From positions 39,458 to 103,457 of the forward strand of contig NZ_LZSC01000047.1 of assembly GCF_001665235.1 (NCBI RefSeq): a stretch of DNA of 64,000 nt, read 5' to 3'. The notes under the pieces were generated by a model. The model ran no database searches. It was given only the letters and a program-made list of their open reading frames with translations, and was not told the origin of the DNA. The DNA is from Mycobacterium sp. 1100029.7 (GTDB lineage: Bacteria; Actinomycetota; Actinomycetes; Mycobacteriales; Mycobacteriaceae). The first letter of the stretch is position 1. Every line of letters begins with the position of its first letter. Position numbers and translations under genes: made by a program. Of the stretch, positions 16,921-27,121 are shown one piece after another.

Positions 16921-19835
16921 ACCACCAGGTTGACCAGCCGGCCGGCGACGACGATGACCTTGCGTGGCGTCGCCCCGGCCAGGAATGCCTGCACCTTGTC
17001 GTCGCCCAGCGCGGCGGCTTTCAGGGTGTCCTCGTCGGCGTCGGCGGCCACCGTCACGCGGCCCCGCACTTTGCCGTTGACCTGCACCGGGTACTCCACG
17101 GTGTCGTCGACGAGGTAGCTCGGATCGGCTTGCGGGAAGGGGCCGTGCGCCAACGACGTCGTGTTGCCCAACCGCGACCACAGCTCTTCGGCAAGGTGCG
17201 GCGCCAGCGGCGCCAACATCAGCACCAGCGGCTCCACCGCGCCGCGGGGAACCGCGTCGCGATGCGCCTTGGTCAGGTGGTTGGTGTACTCGATCAATTT
17301 GGCTGTCGCGGTGTTATTCCGCAGGGCCGCATAGTCTTCCGAAACGCCCGCGATGGTGCGGTGCAAAGCACGCAAAGTGCCGGTATCGAGCGGCCCCGGC
17401 GCATCGACCACTCGTGACTGACCGGAGTCCTCGTCGACGACCAGCCGCCACACCCGCTGCAGGAAGCGGTAGGCGCCGATGACGTCTTTGGTCGCCCAGG
17501 GCCGAGAGGCTTCCAGCGGGCCCATCGACATTTCGTACACCCGCAAGGTATCGGCGCCGTAGTCGTCGCAGATGGTGTCCGGTGATATCGAATTCTTAAG
17601 GCTCTTACCGATTTTGCCGAATTCCTGGAACACTTCGACTTCACCGTCGGGCCCCGGGTAGACGAAGCCGTCACCCCGTTCGATCACCTCGTCCGCCGGT
17701 ACGTACGACCCGCGGGCATCGGTGTAGGCGAACGCCTGAATGTAGCCCTGGTTGACCAGCCGGCGATAAGGCTCGCGGGAACTGACGTGCCCCAGGTCGT
17801 AGAGCACCTTGTGCCAGAACCGCGCGTACAGCAGGTGCAGTACCGCATGTTCGGCGCCACCGACATACAGGTCGACGCCTCCGGGATCCTGCGGCCCGTG
17901 CTCGGCCGGTCGCGGCCCCATCCAATACGCCTCGTTTTCCTTGGCGCAGAACCGTTCTGAGTTATGCGGGTCGGTGTAACGCAGCTCGTACCAGGAGCTG
18001 CCGGCCCATTGCGGCATCACGTTGGTGTCGCGGCTGTAGGGCTTGAGCCCGTCGCCCAGGTCCAGGTCGACATGCACCCATTCGGTGGCCTTGCCCAACG
18101 GTGGCGACGGCTCGCTGTCGGCATCGTCGGGGTCGAACAGCACCGGCGAATAGTCCGGGATGTCGGGCAGCTCCACCGGCAGTGCGGCGTCGTCTAGCGC
18201 ATGCGGGCGTCCGTCGCTGTCGTAAACGATCGGAAACGGTTCACCCCAATACCGCTGACGAGCGAAAAGCCAGTCGCGCAACTTGAATTCGACGCGCGCG
18301 CGGCCGCGACCCTCGGACTCCAGCCGGCAGGTGATGGTTTCCTTGGCCGTCGCCACGTCTAGTCCGTCGAGGTAGCCGGAGTTCACCAGCACACCGTCGC
18401 CCGCGTAGGCCGATTCCGAGATATCGCCGCCGGCAATGACTTCCACTATCGGCAGGTGCAATGCACTGGCGAAGTCCCAGTCTCGCTGATCGTGGCCTGG
18501 CACCGCCATGATGGCCCCGGTGCCGTAGCCCGCCAACACGTAGTCGGCGATGAAGATCGGCACGGGCTTGCCATTGGCAGGATTGGTCGCATAGCTGCCC
18601 AAGAAGACGCCCGTCTTCTCCTTGCTCTCCTGGCGCTCGAGGTCCGACTTGGCGCCGATCGCGCGACGGTAGGCCGCGACGGCGTCGGCGGGGGTCGCGG
18701 CGCCGTACGTCCAGACCGGGTCGACGCCGTCGGGCCAGGCGGGGGCGACCAGACCGTCCACCAGATCGTGCTCGGGTGCCAGCACCAAATAGGTTGCGCC
18801 GAACAAGGTGTCGGGCCGTGTCGTGAATACGTCGATGTCGACATCGGTGCCGGCATGGGCGCCGTTGCGAACCGTCGTCGAGAACAGTGCCTCGGCGCCG
18901 GTGGACCTGCCGATCCAGTTGCGCTGCATCGTCTTTACTTGGTCCGGCCAGTCCAGCACGTCGAGGTCGTCGAGCAGTCGGTCGGAATAGGCGGTTATCC
19001 GCATCATCCACTGCCGCAACCGTTTCCGGAACACCGGGAAGTTGCCGCGGTCACTGCGTCCCTCGGAGGTGACCTCTTCGTTGGCCAGCACGGTGCCCAG
19101 CCCGGGACACCAATTCACCATCGAGTCGGCGCGGTAGACCAGGCGGTGTCCGTCGATGACGTCCGCCCGCTCCCCCGCCGACAGCGCCGACCAGTCGCGG
19201 CCGTCGTCGAGACGTCGGGTTCCGGAATCCAATTCGGCGATCAGCTCGGCGATCGGGCGGGCCTTGCCGGCCGCGGCGTCGAACCATGCGTTGTAGATCT
19301 GCAGGAAGATCCACTGCGTCCACTTGTAGAACTCGACGTCGGTGGTCGAGAAGCTGCGCCGACTGTCATGCGCGAGGCCCAGTCGGGCCAGCTGTCGGCG
19401 GAAGTTGACGATGTTGGCTTCGGTCCTGGTGCGCGGATGCGTGCCGGTTTGCACGGCGTACTGCTCGGCGGGCAAACCGAATGCGTCAAACCCCAACGCG
19501 TGCAGTACGTTTCGTCCCAGCATCCGGAAGTAGCGGGCGTAGACATCGGTCGCGATGTAGCCCAGCGGGTGTCCGACGTGCAGCCCGTCACCTGACGGGT
19601 ACGGGAACATGTCCTGGACAAACAGCTTGTCGTCGGGCACTTTCGAACCGTCCGCCGGCGCCAGCGACCCGACCGGGTTGGGGACATTGAAGGTTCCGAG
19701 CCTCGCCCAGTTGTCCTGCCATGCCCCCTCGATCCGGCCGGCCAGTTCCGCGGTGTAACGGAACGGCGGCGCATCGGTCTCCGTCTGAGCACCCGCGGGG
19801 TTGCTCGAAGAGGAGTCGGTCAGCGATGGAGTCAC
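16917..19835 (-). CDS. leuS: Leucyl-tRNA synthetase
   Basis: Charges tRNA-Leu. The 972-aa length matches the mycobacterial enzyme (Rv0041, 969 aa from memory). The class I signatures are visible: HVGH within [15 protein letters not shown] near residue 80, and KIGKS in [12 protein letters not shown], the actinobacterial form of KMSKS. An editing domain lies between them. The start is GTG at 19835. A tRNA-Leu gene is also in this window but is 30 kb away and not linked to it. Confidence 0.97.
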   Translation of the reverse strand: MTPSLTDSSSSNPAGAQTETDAPPFRYTAELAGRIEGAWQDNWARLGTFNVPNPVGSLAPADGSKVPDDKLFVQDMFPYPSGDGLHVGHPLGYIATDVYARYFRMLGRNVLHALGFDAFGLPAEQYAVQTGTHPRTRTEANIVNFRRQLARLGLAHDSRRSFSTTDVEFYKWTQWIFLQIYNAWFDAAAGKARPIAELIAELDSGTRRLDDGRDWSALSAGERADVIDGHRLVYRADSMVNWCPGLGTVLANEEVTSEGRSDRGNFPVFRKRLRQWMMRITAYSDRLLDDLDVLDWPDQVKTMQRNWIGRSTGAEALFSTTVRNGAHAGTDVDIDVFTTRPDTLFGATYLVLAPEHDLVDGLVAPAWPDGVDPVWTYGAATPADAVAAYRRAIGAKSDLERQESKEKTGVFLGSYATNPANGKPVPIFIADYVLAGYGTGAIMAVPGHDQRDWDFASALHLPIVEVIAGGDISESAYAGDGVLVNSGYLDGLDVATAKETITCRLESEGRGRARVEFKLRDWLFARQRYWGEPFPIVYDSDGRPHALDDAALPVELPDIPDYSPVLFDPDDADSEPSPPLGKATEWVHVDLDLGDGLKPYSRDTNVMPQWAGSSWYELRYTDPHNSERFCAKENEAYWMGPRPAEHGPQDPGGVDLYVGGAEHAVLHLLYARFWHKVLYDLGHVSSREPYRRLVNQGYIQAFAYTDARGSYVPADEVIERGDGFVYPGPDGEVEVFQEFGKIGKSLKNSISPDTICDDYGADTLRVYEMSMGPLEASRPWATKDVIGAYRFLQRVWRLVVDEDSGQSRVVDAPGPLDTGTLRALHRTIAGVSEDYAALRNNTATAKLIEYTNHLTKAHRDAVPRGAVEPLVLMLAPLAPHLAEELWSRLGNTTSLAHGPFPQADPSYLVDDTVEYPVQVNGKVRGRVTVAADADEDTLKAAALGDDKVQAFLAGATPRKVIVVAGRLVNLVV

Positions 19836-19950
19836 GTGAACAGCGTATAAGGAGGGTTTTCGTGGGCCCGCCGGCCACAGGTTGGTAAAGGTTGCGTTGC
19901 GCGCCGGTCAGGGGTTCATCCCAGCTCTATTTCGGCCCTGTCCACCGCCT

Positions 19951-19981
19951 TTGACCTCTGGTTACAGTCGGCCTCTATACC
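19951..19981 (+). promoter_or_regulatory. Possible promoter of the proline-rich antigen gene
   Basis: TTGACC at 19951-19956 and TATACC at 19976-19981, spaced by 19 bp, lie 42 bp before the ATG at 20024. The -35 is a good SigA-type match, while the -10 is imperfect and the spacer is long. Divergent leuS starts at 19835 on the other strand. Confidence 0.35.
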
Positions 19982-20023
19982 ACGGATGCTGGTGGCTCCG
20001 GCCATTCGGAAGGACCGACAGAG

Positions 20024-21157
20024 ATGACTCAGATCTCCGCCCCATGGCGTGCAGTCGCCGGCGGTTTCGCCGCCAGTGCGATCGGGTTCGCCCTTTTCTC
20101 GGGCGCTACAGCTTCGGCCGATCCGGTGGCACCGGTACCGCCGGGCCCCATCGTCCCGGTGCCGGCCAACCAGTACTACCCGCCTGCGGGTGCCGCGAAC
20201 AGCAACCGGTTCATCCCGACGCCGCCGTCCGCCAACCCGTTCGCGCCGCCGAGCCTCGCGTCGGCGCCCGCGGCGTCGCCCAACACCGCGCCGGCCGCGA
20301 CACCCAACGCCGCTGTGGTCGCACCCGCCCAGCCGAGCGTGACTCCCGCCGCTTCCGGGACGCTGCGCGACTACTTCCAATCCAAGGGCGTCAAACTCGA
20401 GCCGCAGAAGCCCCAAAACTTCAAGGCCCTCGACATCACGTTGCCGGTGCCCGCGCGCTGGACCCAGGTGCCTGACCCCAACGTGCCCGACGCGTTCGCG
20501 GTGATCGCCGACCGGCAGGGCGCCAGCGTCTACACCTCGAACGCGCAGGTCGTCGTTTACAAACTGGTCGGCACCTTCGATCCCAAGGAAGCCATCTCGC
20601 ACGGCTACGTCGACAGCCAGAAGCTGCTGGCCTGGCAGTCCACCAACGCCTCGATGGCTGACTTCCAGGGCTTCCCGTCGTCGGTCATCGAGGGCACCTA
20701 CCGCGAAGGCGACGTCACGGTGAACACCTCGCGGCGCCACATCATCGCGAACTCGGGCCACGAGAACTATCTGGTGTCGTTCTCGGTGACCACCGACCGC
20801 GCCGTGGCCGTCAGTGACGCACCCGCCACCGACGCGATCATCAACGGCTTCCGGGTGAGCGCGCCGGAAACGGCCGCGGCACCGGCACCGGCGCAGGCCC
20901 CTGCCGCAGCCCCCGTGGCGCGTCCCGCCCAGGCACCCGCTGTCGCCCCGGCTCCGGCCACCACTCCCCTGCCGGCCCAGGCTCCCGTTGCCGTTCCCGC
21001 CCAGGCTCCCGCCGCGGCTCCCGTAGGTGCGCCGGTCCGGGTTCCCGCGCAGATGGCCGTGCCCAACCAACTGCCCGCACAACAGCCGGCGCCCAACCTG
21101 TTGGCGCTGGTGCCCGGGCTGCCGCCGCTTCCCAACTTCAGTAACCTCGGCCGCTAA
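20024..21157 (+). CDS. mtc28: Proline-rich 28 kDa antigen homologue (secreted)
   Basis: A 377-aa exported protein. A signal peptide (residues 1-32, [19 protein letters not shown] then ASA|DP) leads into a Pro/Ala/Asn linker. Next is a globular LpqN/LpqT-like domain (about 118-285: [20 protein letters not shown]). The tail is PAQAPA/PVAPA-rich (residues 285-370). From memory the M. tuberculosis protein is 310 aa, so the Pro/Ala repeats are expanded here. The role is unknown; the family is immunogenic and surface-exposed. Confidence 0.93.
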   Translation: MTQISAPWRAVAGGFAASAIGFALFSGATASADPVAPVPPGPIVPVPANQYYPPAGAANSNRFIPTPPSANPFAPPSLASAPAASPNTAPAATPNAAVVAPAQPSVTPAASGTLRDYFQSKGVKLEPQKPQNFKALDITLPVPARWTQVPDPNVPDAFAVIADRQGASVYTSNAQVVVYKLVGTFDPKEAISHGYVDSQKLLAWQSTNASMADFQGFPSSVIEGTYREGDVTVNTSRRHIIANSGHENYLVSFSVTTDRAVAVSDAPATDAIINGFRVSAPETAAAPAPAQAPAAAPVARPAQAPAVAPAPATTPLPAQAPVAVPAQAPAAAPVGAPVRVPAQMAVPNQLPAQQPAPNLLALVPGLPPLPNFSNLGR

Positions 21158-21225
21158 TTCGGCTCCCTCACAAGCGCTGTGGAGCCCGGCGCGCGAATCG
21201 ATGATCGGGCTCGTATTGTGAGGCC

Positions 21226-21567
21226 ATGTTGATCGCTGGCGTGGTGTGCGTGTGTGCGGCGGTGGCTTCCGCCGGATTCGGGACGTGGTCGCTGTCTCAC
21301 AACCACGCCGTCGATGCCACCCAACTGGCGCTCCGCGCGATGGCCCCGACCCAGCTGGCGGTCGCGGTGATGCTGGCCGCCGGTGGCATCGTCGCGCTGG
21401 CCGCGTCCCCGCATACCGCGCTGGTGGTGCTGATCGTTTGTGTGGCCGGCGCCCTCGGCACGCTGGCCGCCGGCTCCTGGCAGAGCGCTCGCTTCGCTCT
21501 GCGCTCCGAAGCCGCCGCGCCCAGCTGCGCCGGCGCCTGCAGCGGCTGCACGCAGTCCTGCCACTAA
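21226..21567 (+). CDS. Small membrane protein (Rv0039c equivalent)
   Basis: A 113-aa protein with three predicted membrane segments, at residues 2-22, 42-62 and 64-82. The C-terminal tail is Cys-rich (CAGACSGCTQSCH), ending in four cysteines that could bind metal or a cofactor. It sits 69 bp after the mtc28 gene and 37 bp before the SBF transporter, all on one strand. The function is unknown. Confidence 0.8.
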   Translation: MLIAGVVCVCAAVASAGFGTWSLSHNHAVDATQLALRAMAPTQLAVAVMLAAGGIVALAASPHTALVVLIVCVAGALGTLAAGSWQSARFALRSEAAAPSCAGACSGCTQSCH

Positions 21568-21603
21568 GGAATTTCCGCCGACGCCACGTCGCGCGGTAAC
21601 CAC

Positions 21604-22608
21604 ATGCTCAACCGCCTGTCACCGATCCTCGATCCGTTCCTGTTCGCGCTCGCGGCAACGGTCGCGCTTGCCGCCGTCCTGCCCGCCCACGGCGGCGCCG
21701 CCCGGGCCGCGTCGATGGCCGCCACCTCAGCGATCGCGTTGCTGTTCTTCCTCTACGGCGCCCGCCTGTCGCCGCAGCAGGCCTGGCACGGGGTCCGGCA
21801 GTGGCGCCTGCACCTGTTGGTGCTGGCGACCACGTTCGTGTTGTTCCCGCTGCTCGGGCTGGCGGCGCGAGCGCTGGTCCCCTCGGTGCTGACCATCGAC
21901 CTGTATCACGGCGTGCTGTTTTTGTGCCTGGTGCCGTCGACCGTTCAGTCCTCGATCGCCTTCACCTCGATCGCCCGGGGCCACGTATCCGCGGCGATCG
22001 TCAGCGCGTCGCTGTCGAACATCCTCGGCATCGTGCTGACCCCGCTGTTAGTGGTGCTGCTGATGAATACCAGCGGCGCGATCCGCGTGGACGGCGGCGC
22101 GATCCGCGACATCGTGGTGCAGCTGCTGCTGCCGTTCGCCGCCGGTCAACTGGCGCGGCCGTGGATCGCGGGCCTGATCGCCCGCTATGCCGCGGTGCTC
22201 AAGATCGTCGACCGGGGATCGATCCTGCTCGTGGTGTACACGGCCTTCTCGATGGGCGTCGTGCAGGGCATCTGGGTCAGTGTCGACGTGTGGCGATTGA
22301 TCCTGGTGTCCCTGGTGGCCGCGATGCTGCTGGCCCTGGTGCTCGCGGCGACCACGCTGATCGGCCGAGCGGCGCGGCTGGACCGCGGTGACGCGATCGT
22401 GCTGCTGTTCTGCGGATCGAAGAAAAGCCTGGCGTCCGGGCTGCCGATGGCGCTGGTGTTCTTCCCGGCCGCGACCGTCGGCCTGACCATGCTGCCGCTG
22501 ATGATCTTCCACCAGATCCAGCTCGTGGTGTGCGCGGTGATCGCCAGCAGGCTCGGCAGCGAGGCCGACGCGGCGTCAGAGGTGGGGGAGGGGCCTAGTT
22601 CCGGCTGA
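21604..22608 (+). CDS. SBF-like (bile acid:sodium symporter fold) transporter
   Basis: A 334-aa protein with about ten membrane helices covering most of its length, of the SBF_like (YfeH-type) family. Typical motifs are LLFFLYGARLSP near residue 46, LVPSTVQSSIAFTS near 119 and FCGSKKSLASGLPMALVFF near 270. The substrate is unknown; related proteins take up organic anions with sodium. It converges on yqgE and the two coding ends overlap by 14 bp. Confidence 0.87.
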   Translation: MLNRLSPILDPFLFALAATVALAAVLPAHGGAARAASMAATSAIALLFFLYGARLSPQQAWHGVRQWRLHLLVLATTFVLFPLLGLAARALVPSVLTIDLYHGVLFLCLVPSTVQSSIAFTSIARGHVSAAIVSASLSNILGIVLTPLLVVLLMNTSGAIRVDGGAIRDIVVQLLLPFAAGQLARPWIAGLIARYAAVLKIVDRGSILLVVYTAFSMGVVQGIWVSVDVWRLILVSLVAAMLLALVLAATTLIGRAARLDRGDAIVLLFCGSKKSLASGLPMALVFFPAATVGLTMLPLMIFHQIQLVVCAVIASRLGSEADAASEVGEGPSSG

Positions 22609-23200
22609 CGTCGATCGGGTGGGTGGCCAGCAGCGACAGAGGCAACGGCTGCCGGCGCAGCACCTGCCCCCACAGATCTTCTTTCGCTCCGACGAGAACA
22701 TCAGAAGGCAACGCGGACAACACAATCCAGTCGTCACGCTCGATTTCACCCTCGAGCTGCCCGATGGTCCAGCCCGAGTACCCCGCGTAAATCCGGACGC
22801 CCTCGATCAACGGCGCGATCAGGTCGGGCTCGGCGTCCAAGTCGACCATCACGATGCGTCCGGCCACATGCCGTAAACCGGGGACGCCCTGCGGGTCCGC
22901 GCCGATACGCAGCGCCGCCAGACACAGAGCCGCGTCGCGCTTCACCGGCCCGCCGATGAACATCGTCTTGGGCTTTGCGGCGAGCTTGGCCCACTGCGGC
23001 AGCACGTTGTACACCGCGGTCTCGCTGGACCGGTTGAGCACCACACCCAGGGTGCCGCCGTCGTTGTGCTCGACGATGTAGATGACGCTGCGCCGGAAGG
23101 TCGGTTCCAGCAGGTCAGTGTTGGCCAGCAGCAAAGTACCCGCGCGCACCCGCTGGGCAGCGGGTGCAATGAAGTCTTCGGGATCTTCGGGCTGCGGCAT
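22595..23200 (-). CDS. YqgE/AlgH (UPF0301) family protein
   Basis: A 201-aa soluble protein equivalent to Rv0038. The family core is visible: GTLLLANTDLLEPTFRRSVIYI, then LGVVLNRSSE, FIGGPV and YAGYSGWTIGQLEGEI. The biochemical role is unknown. ATG at 23200 (MPQPEDPED) matches the family start, although the frame is open far upstream. It is divergent from the MFS gene with about 145 bp between starts. Confidence 0.93.
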   Translation of the reverse strand: MPQPEDPEDFIAPAAQRVRAGTLLLANTDLLEPTFRRSVIYIVEHNDGGTLGVVLNRSSETAVYNVLPQWAKLAAKPKTMFIGGPVKRDAALCLAALRIGADPQGVPGLRHVAGRIVMVDLDAEPDLIAPLIEGVRIYAGYSGWTIGQLEGEIERDDWIVLSALPSDVLVGAKEDLWGQVLRRQPLPLSLLATHPIDVSRN

Positions 23201-23344
23201 CAGTCCATCATCGCACTCCCGTAGCATCGTTCGGCACAAACAAACGCTGCCCGCAGAGATTTGTACTGTTATTACAGCGACGTCGAGTGCGACGATCCTT
23301 GCCCAGCCCAATTTGTGGAAGTCGGTCCTGTGTTCCAAACCCGG

Positions 23345-24625
23345 ATGCCCGCGCGCGCATCCCTGCAACTCTGGCAGTCGGTGCGCAATCTGCCGGATCT
23401 GCGACGGGTGATTGCGCTGCGCATGGCGAGTCAGTTCGGCGACGGACTGTTTCAGGCGACGGTGGCCGGCGCGCTGTTGTTCAATCCGGACCGGGCCGCC
23501 GACCCGCTGTCGATTGCGTTTGCGTTTGCGGTGCTGTTCTTGCCCTACTCGCTGCTGGGGCCGTTCGCCGGTGCGCTGATGGACCGCTGGGATCGACGCT
23601 GGGTGCTGGTCGGCGCCAACCTGAGCCGCCTGGCCCTGATCCTGGTGATCGGCACGATTCTCGCGGTGCGGGCCGGCGAGATGCCGCTGCTGCTGGGGGC
23701 GTTGCTGTTCAACGGTTTTTCGCGGTTCGTGGCTTCGGGGCTGTCCGCGTCGCTGCCGCATGTGGTGCCGCGCGAGCAGGTGGTGACGATGAACTCGCTC
23801 GCCACGGCCTCGGGTGCCGTCGCGGCGTTCTTCGGCGCCAACTTCATGCTGATCCCGCGCTGGTTCGTCGGCGCGAGCGACCGCGGCGCCGCCGTCATCA
23901 TCTTCACCGCGCTGATTCCGGTGTCGGTCGCGCTGGCGCTGTCTTTGCGGTTCGGGCCACGGGTGCTCGGACCCGACGAGACCAAGCGGTCGATTCACGG
24001 CTCGGCCGTATACACGGTGATCACCGGGTGGTTGCACGGCGCGCGCACGGTGGTGTCGACGCCGACGGTCGCGGCGGCGCTGTCCGCCTTGGCTTCACAC
24101 CGGATGGTGGTCGGGATCAATTCGCTGGTGATTCTGCTGCTGGCGCATCACACGCAAAACCCCGCGGTGGGCGGGCTGGGGATTGCGCTGGTGTTCTTCG
24201 CGGCCTCGGGGCTCGGGTCTTTCATCGCGACTGTGCTGACCCCGCCGACGGTGCGCCGCTGGGGCCGTTACACGGCGGCCAATGGCGCGTTGGTAGCGGC
24301 GGCGTTGATCGAATCGGCGGGGGCCGGTTTGATGCTGCCGGTCATGGTGGCGTGCAGCTTCTTCCTCGGGATCACCGGGCAGATGATCAAGCTCTGCGCC
24401 GACTCGGCCATGCAGCTCGATGTCGACGACGCATTACGCGGCCATGTGTTCGCGGTGCAGGACGCATTGTTCTGGGTGTCGTTCATCGTCGCGATCACGG
24501 TGGCCGCGATGCTCATTCCCGCCGACGGGCGTGCACCCACGTTCGTGCTGTTCGGGTCGGCGCTGTATCTGGCCGGGCTGGCCGTGCACGCGATCGTCGG
24601 CCGGCGCGGTCAGCCGGCGCGCTAA
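23345..24625 (+). CDS. MFS permease (Rv0037c equivalent)
   Basis: A 426-aa major facilitator protein with about 12 membrane helices. The loop [12 protein letters not shown] near residue 80 is the MFS A-motif equivalent. ATG at 23345 is preferred; a GTG 15 bp upstream is in frame. The stop TAA is part of the ribosome site AAGGAGG of the next gene, so the two are translationally linked. The substrate is unknown. Confidence 0.9.
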   Translation: MPARASLQLWQSVRNLPDLRRVIALRMASQFGDGLFQATVAGALLFNPDRAADPLSIAFAFAVLFLPYSLLGPFAGALMDRWDRRWVLVGANLSRLALILVIGTILAVRAGEMPLLLGALLFNGFSRFVASGLSASLPHVVPREQVVTMNSLATASGAVAAFFGANFMLIPRWFVGASDRGAAVIIFTALIPVSVALALSLRFGPRVLGPDETKRSIHGSAVYTVITGWLHGARTVVSTPTVAAALSALASHRMVVGINSLVILLLAHHTQNPAVGGLGIALVFFAASGLGSFIATVLTPPTVRRWGRYTAANGALVAAALIESAGAGLMLPVMVACSFFLGITGQMIKLCADSAMQLDVDDALRGHVFAVQDALFWVSFIVAITVAAMLIPADGRAPTFVLFGSALYLAGLAVHAIVGRRGQPAR

Positions 24626-24632
24626 GGAGGTC

Positions 24633-25409
24633 ATGGTGGCGGATCCCGGGCCGATGGTCGCCGACCTGCGCGCCGAGAGCGAGGACCTCGACGCACTGGT
24701 GGCGCCGCTGGACGCCGATCGCTGGGCCGAGCCGACACCGGCGCCGGGCTGGACGATCGCACACCAGATCGCCCACCTGTTGTGGACTGACCGCGTCGCG
24801 TTGTTGTCGGTCACCGACGAACCCAAGTTCGGCGACGTGCTGGCGCTGGCGCAGCAGAACCCGTTGGGATTTGTCGATGCCGCGGCCGAAGAATTGGCCA
24901 CCACGCCACCGGCCGAGCTGCTGACCAATTGGCGCGCGACCCGCGAACAGTTGCATGCCGCGCTGCTCACGGTGCAGGAGGGCCGGAAGTTGGCCTGGTT
25001 CGGCCCGCCGATGAGCGCGCCGTCGATGGCGACCGCACGGCTGATGGAGACCTGGGCGCACGGGCTGGACGTCGCCGACGCCCTAGGCGTGACGCGGCCG
25101 CCCACCGAGCGCCTGCGGTCGATCGCTCACCTCGGTGTGCGCACCCGCGACTTCGCCTTCGCGGTCAACGGGTTGACGCCGCCGTCCGAGCCGTTCCTGG
25201 TCGAGCTGCGAGCACCCGCCGGGAACACCTGGTCCTGGGGTCCGGCGGAGGCGGCCCAACGTCTCACGGGTACCGCCGAGGACTTCTGCTTCTTGATCAC
25301 CCAGCGGCGACCGCTGCGCGCTCTCGACGTCACGGCGCACGGGCCCGACGCGCAGCGCTGGCTGGAGATCGCGCAAGCCTTCGCCGGTCCGCCCGGCGCC
25401 GGGCGCTGA
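24633..25409 (+). CDS. Mycothiol-dependent maleylpyruvate isomerase-like protein (Rv0036c equivalent)
   Basis: A 258-aa protein of the DinB/MDMPI metalloenzyme fold (TIGR03084 type). Metal-site helices include [15 protein letters not shown] near residue 44 and [15 protein letters not shown] near 138. The ribosome site AAGGAGGT overlaps the upstream stop and fixes the ATG at 24633. Its stop is only 4 bp from the stop of the convergent PPE gene, so this gene marks the exact edge between conserved backbone and the secretion module. Confidence 0.88.
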   Translation: MVADPGPMVADLRAESEDLDALVAPLDADRWAEPTPAPGWTIAHQIAHLLWTDRVALLSVTDEPKFGDVLALAQQNPLGFVDAAAEELATTPPAELLTNWRATREQLHAALLTVQEGRKLAWFGPPMSAPSMATARLMETWAHGLDVADALGVTRPPTERLRSIAHLGVRTRDFAFAVNGLTPPSEPFLVELRAPAGNTWSWGPAEAAQRLTGTAEDFCFLITQRRPLRALDVTAHGPDAQRWLEIAQAFAGPPGAGR

Positions 25410-25413
25410 GTCG

Positions 25414-26631
25414 CTACAGCTGCTGTTCGTCCGGGTCGCCGCCGCCGACGACCACCCGAGCGCGGGAGACGTCCTTGTCGGCGGCCTGGCCTTCCTTACC
25501 GTGCCCGAGCATCCCCGCCGGCGACATCGGCATCGCCGAGCCGCCCATCCCGGTGCTGGTCGGGGAGGTCGGCGGGCGAAGCTCGGACGCACTGAGCACC
25601 CCGGCCCGCAGACTGGTCGGCCTGCCGCCGGACTCCGGCTCGAAACTACTGGTCGGGCGGGTGTAACTGGTCAGCCCGGCGCCTGGGAAACTTCCCCCAC
25701 CGACGCCCACGCCGCCGCCTCCACCCGCACCGCCGAGCGGGCCGGTAGCCCCGGCAAGGAACGGCTCGGCCGCGGCACCGGCTGCGCCGGCATTGCCGCC
25801 GCCGGCTGAGGAGAACGCACTCGTCATCGACGAGAGCAGTCCCTGCGGCATGCTGCCCAGACCCTGCAGCGCATCCATCGGCGCCTTGACGGCCTGCTGC
25901 AGCGGCTCCATCACGCCGGAGATCATTTGCATCGGCGTCTGCATCAGGGAGCTGAGCTGGCTGCCGCCCTCGGCGGGAGCCGCCGCGGCCTGACCCGCAC
26001 CCTGGGTCGCCTGACTACCGACTTGCACCGCGCCGTTCATCCCGCTCTGCGCCGCCGCCTGCCCCACCGCCGCGGCCGCTGAGGCCGGGCCGGCAGGTGA
26101 GGCACCCATCGGCGCGACGGGCGGAGGCACGGCCAGGGCCGCGACGAGGGCGGCCAGGGCACCGGAGTAGGTCCAGCCAATGCCCGAGTTGTGCGGCCAG
26201 TGTTCGCCGAAATACTCGCCGTCGCGCTCAGCCATGCCGGGGGTGTTCTGACCAAACCAGTTGGTGTCGAGCAGCGCATGCCATTCCAGCCGGTTGGTCG
26301 TCGACACCACCGACGGGATGACCGAGGACTTGGCGATCATGAACGCCTCGATCGCGGCGGTCGTGACACCGATCTTCTCCGCGGTCCAGCCCACCAGCGT
26401 CTGCAGTCCGGCGTTGAGACCGGTCGAGGTGATCACCGATGCGACCGAGCCGACGCCCTGCCACTGAGCGGCCGTCGCCAAGGCGTTGACGGTGGACAGG
26501 CCGGCCGCCAGCTCTTTGTTCGTGGTCTCCGTGACCCACACCGCGTTGTTGGCGAGCACCGACGCGGGGTTACCCGCCTCGAAGATCAGGGCGATGATCT
26601 CGGGCGGACCGGTCCACCTGGGATCGGGCAT
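25414..26631 (-). CDS. PPE protein of the ESX-2 type (PPE69-like)
   Basis: A 405-aa PPE protein. The N-terminal helical domain (about 1-165) has the divergent signature DPRWTGPPEIIAL, where GPPE stands for PPE. The tail is Gly/Ala/Ser/Pro-rich and Met/Gln-rich. PPPVAPMGASPAGPASAAAA near residue 170 closely recalls PPE69 (Rv3892c), as does the tail TRPTSSFE. It is expected to pair with the PE protein encoded 6 bp upstream and be exported by the adjacent ESX machinery. It is the last gene of the minus-strand series; no esx genes follow. Confidence 0.85.
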   Translation of the reverse strand: MPDPRWTGPPEIIALIFEAGNPASVLANNAVWVTETTNKELAAGLSTVNALATAAQWQGVGSVASVITSTGLNAGLQTLVGWTAEKIGVTTAAIEAFMIAKSSVIPSVVSTTNRLEWHALLDTNWFGQNTPGMAERDGEYFGEHWPHNSGIGWTYSGALAALVAALAVPPPVAPMGASPAGPASAAAAVGQAAAQSGMNGAVQVGSQATQGAGQAAAAPAEGGSQLSSLMQTPMQMISGVMEPLQQAVKAPMDALQGLGSMPQGLLSSMTSAFSSAGGGNAGAAGAAAEPFLAGATGPLGGAGGGGGVGVGGGSFPGAGLTSYTRPTSSFEPESGGRPTSLRAGVLSASELRPPTSPTSTGMGGSAMPMSPAGMLGHGKEGQAADKDVSRARVVVGGGDPDEQQL

Positions 26632-26637
26632 ATCCGA

Positions 26638-26943
26638 CTAGAGCGCGCTCGCGACCGAGTTGGCTATGTCGGTGGCGACGCCCGTCACAGAGGCAAGGCC
26701 CTGCGCGCCGGAGAAGGCGGACCGCTGCCCGGCGTGCTCGGAGGCGGTCGCCAGGTAGGTCGCGCCGGCCGCGTTGAGCGCGGCGGCGAATTCGACGGAG
26801 TCGGCGTCCGGCGCCATCGGCAGCACGCCAGTCAGCGCGGCGGCACCGGCTGAAGTGGTGGCTGCCATCTCTTCGCTGATCGCGCCCTCGGTGGCCGCCG
26901 ACAAGTCAACGGCGCCCGGCACCATTCCAAACACACCACTCAT
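26638..26943 (-). CDS. PE-like protein (PE36-like)
   Basis: A 101-aa helical protein located exactly where a PE partner belongs, immediately before the PPE gene. The two predicted amphipathic helices are residues 16-45 (TEGAISEEMAATTSAGAAAL) and 50-85. The PE motif itself is not well conserved, as is also the case for ESX-2 PE proteins. The ribosome site GGAGGG lies 4 nt before the ATG at 26943. It is separated from eccC by 178 bp without a gene, which may hold a second promoter. Confidence 0.75.
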   Translation of the reverse strand: MSGVFGMVPGAVDLSAATEGAISEEMAATTSAGAAALTGVLPMAPDADSVEFAAALNAAGATYLATASEHAGQRSAFSGAQGLASVTGVATDIANSVASAL

Positions 26944-27121
26944 TTTGCCCTCCGTATTTCCAGTTGCCCGGATTCATCCGTCAGGGAATACCCCTTTTGG
27001 CTGGCTCCCCACCAGGCAAGTTGTTTCCGGCGAACCGCGCGGAATGGCCCGATTCTATGGCGGCCGCCCGCAGGTGTCGATTCACCTTTTCTGCGGCACC
27101 GGCCCGCCACCGCGATTGGGC

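Noticed and set aside
18456..19595. 379-aa frame antisense to leuS
   Set aside because: Shadow of a certain gene.
23287..24924. 545-aa plus-strand frame overlapping the MFS gene
   Set aside because: Out-of-phase shadow of the permease; Arg/Gly-rich without any domain.
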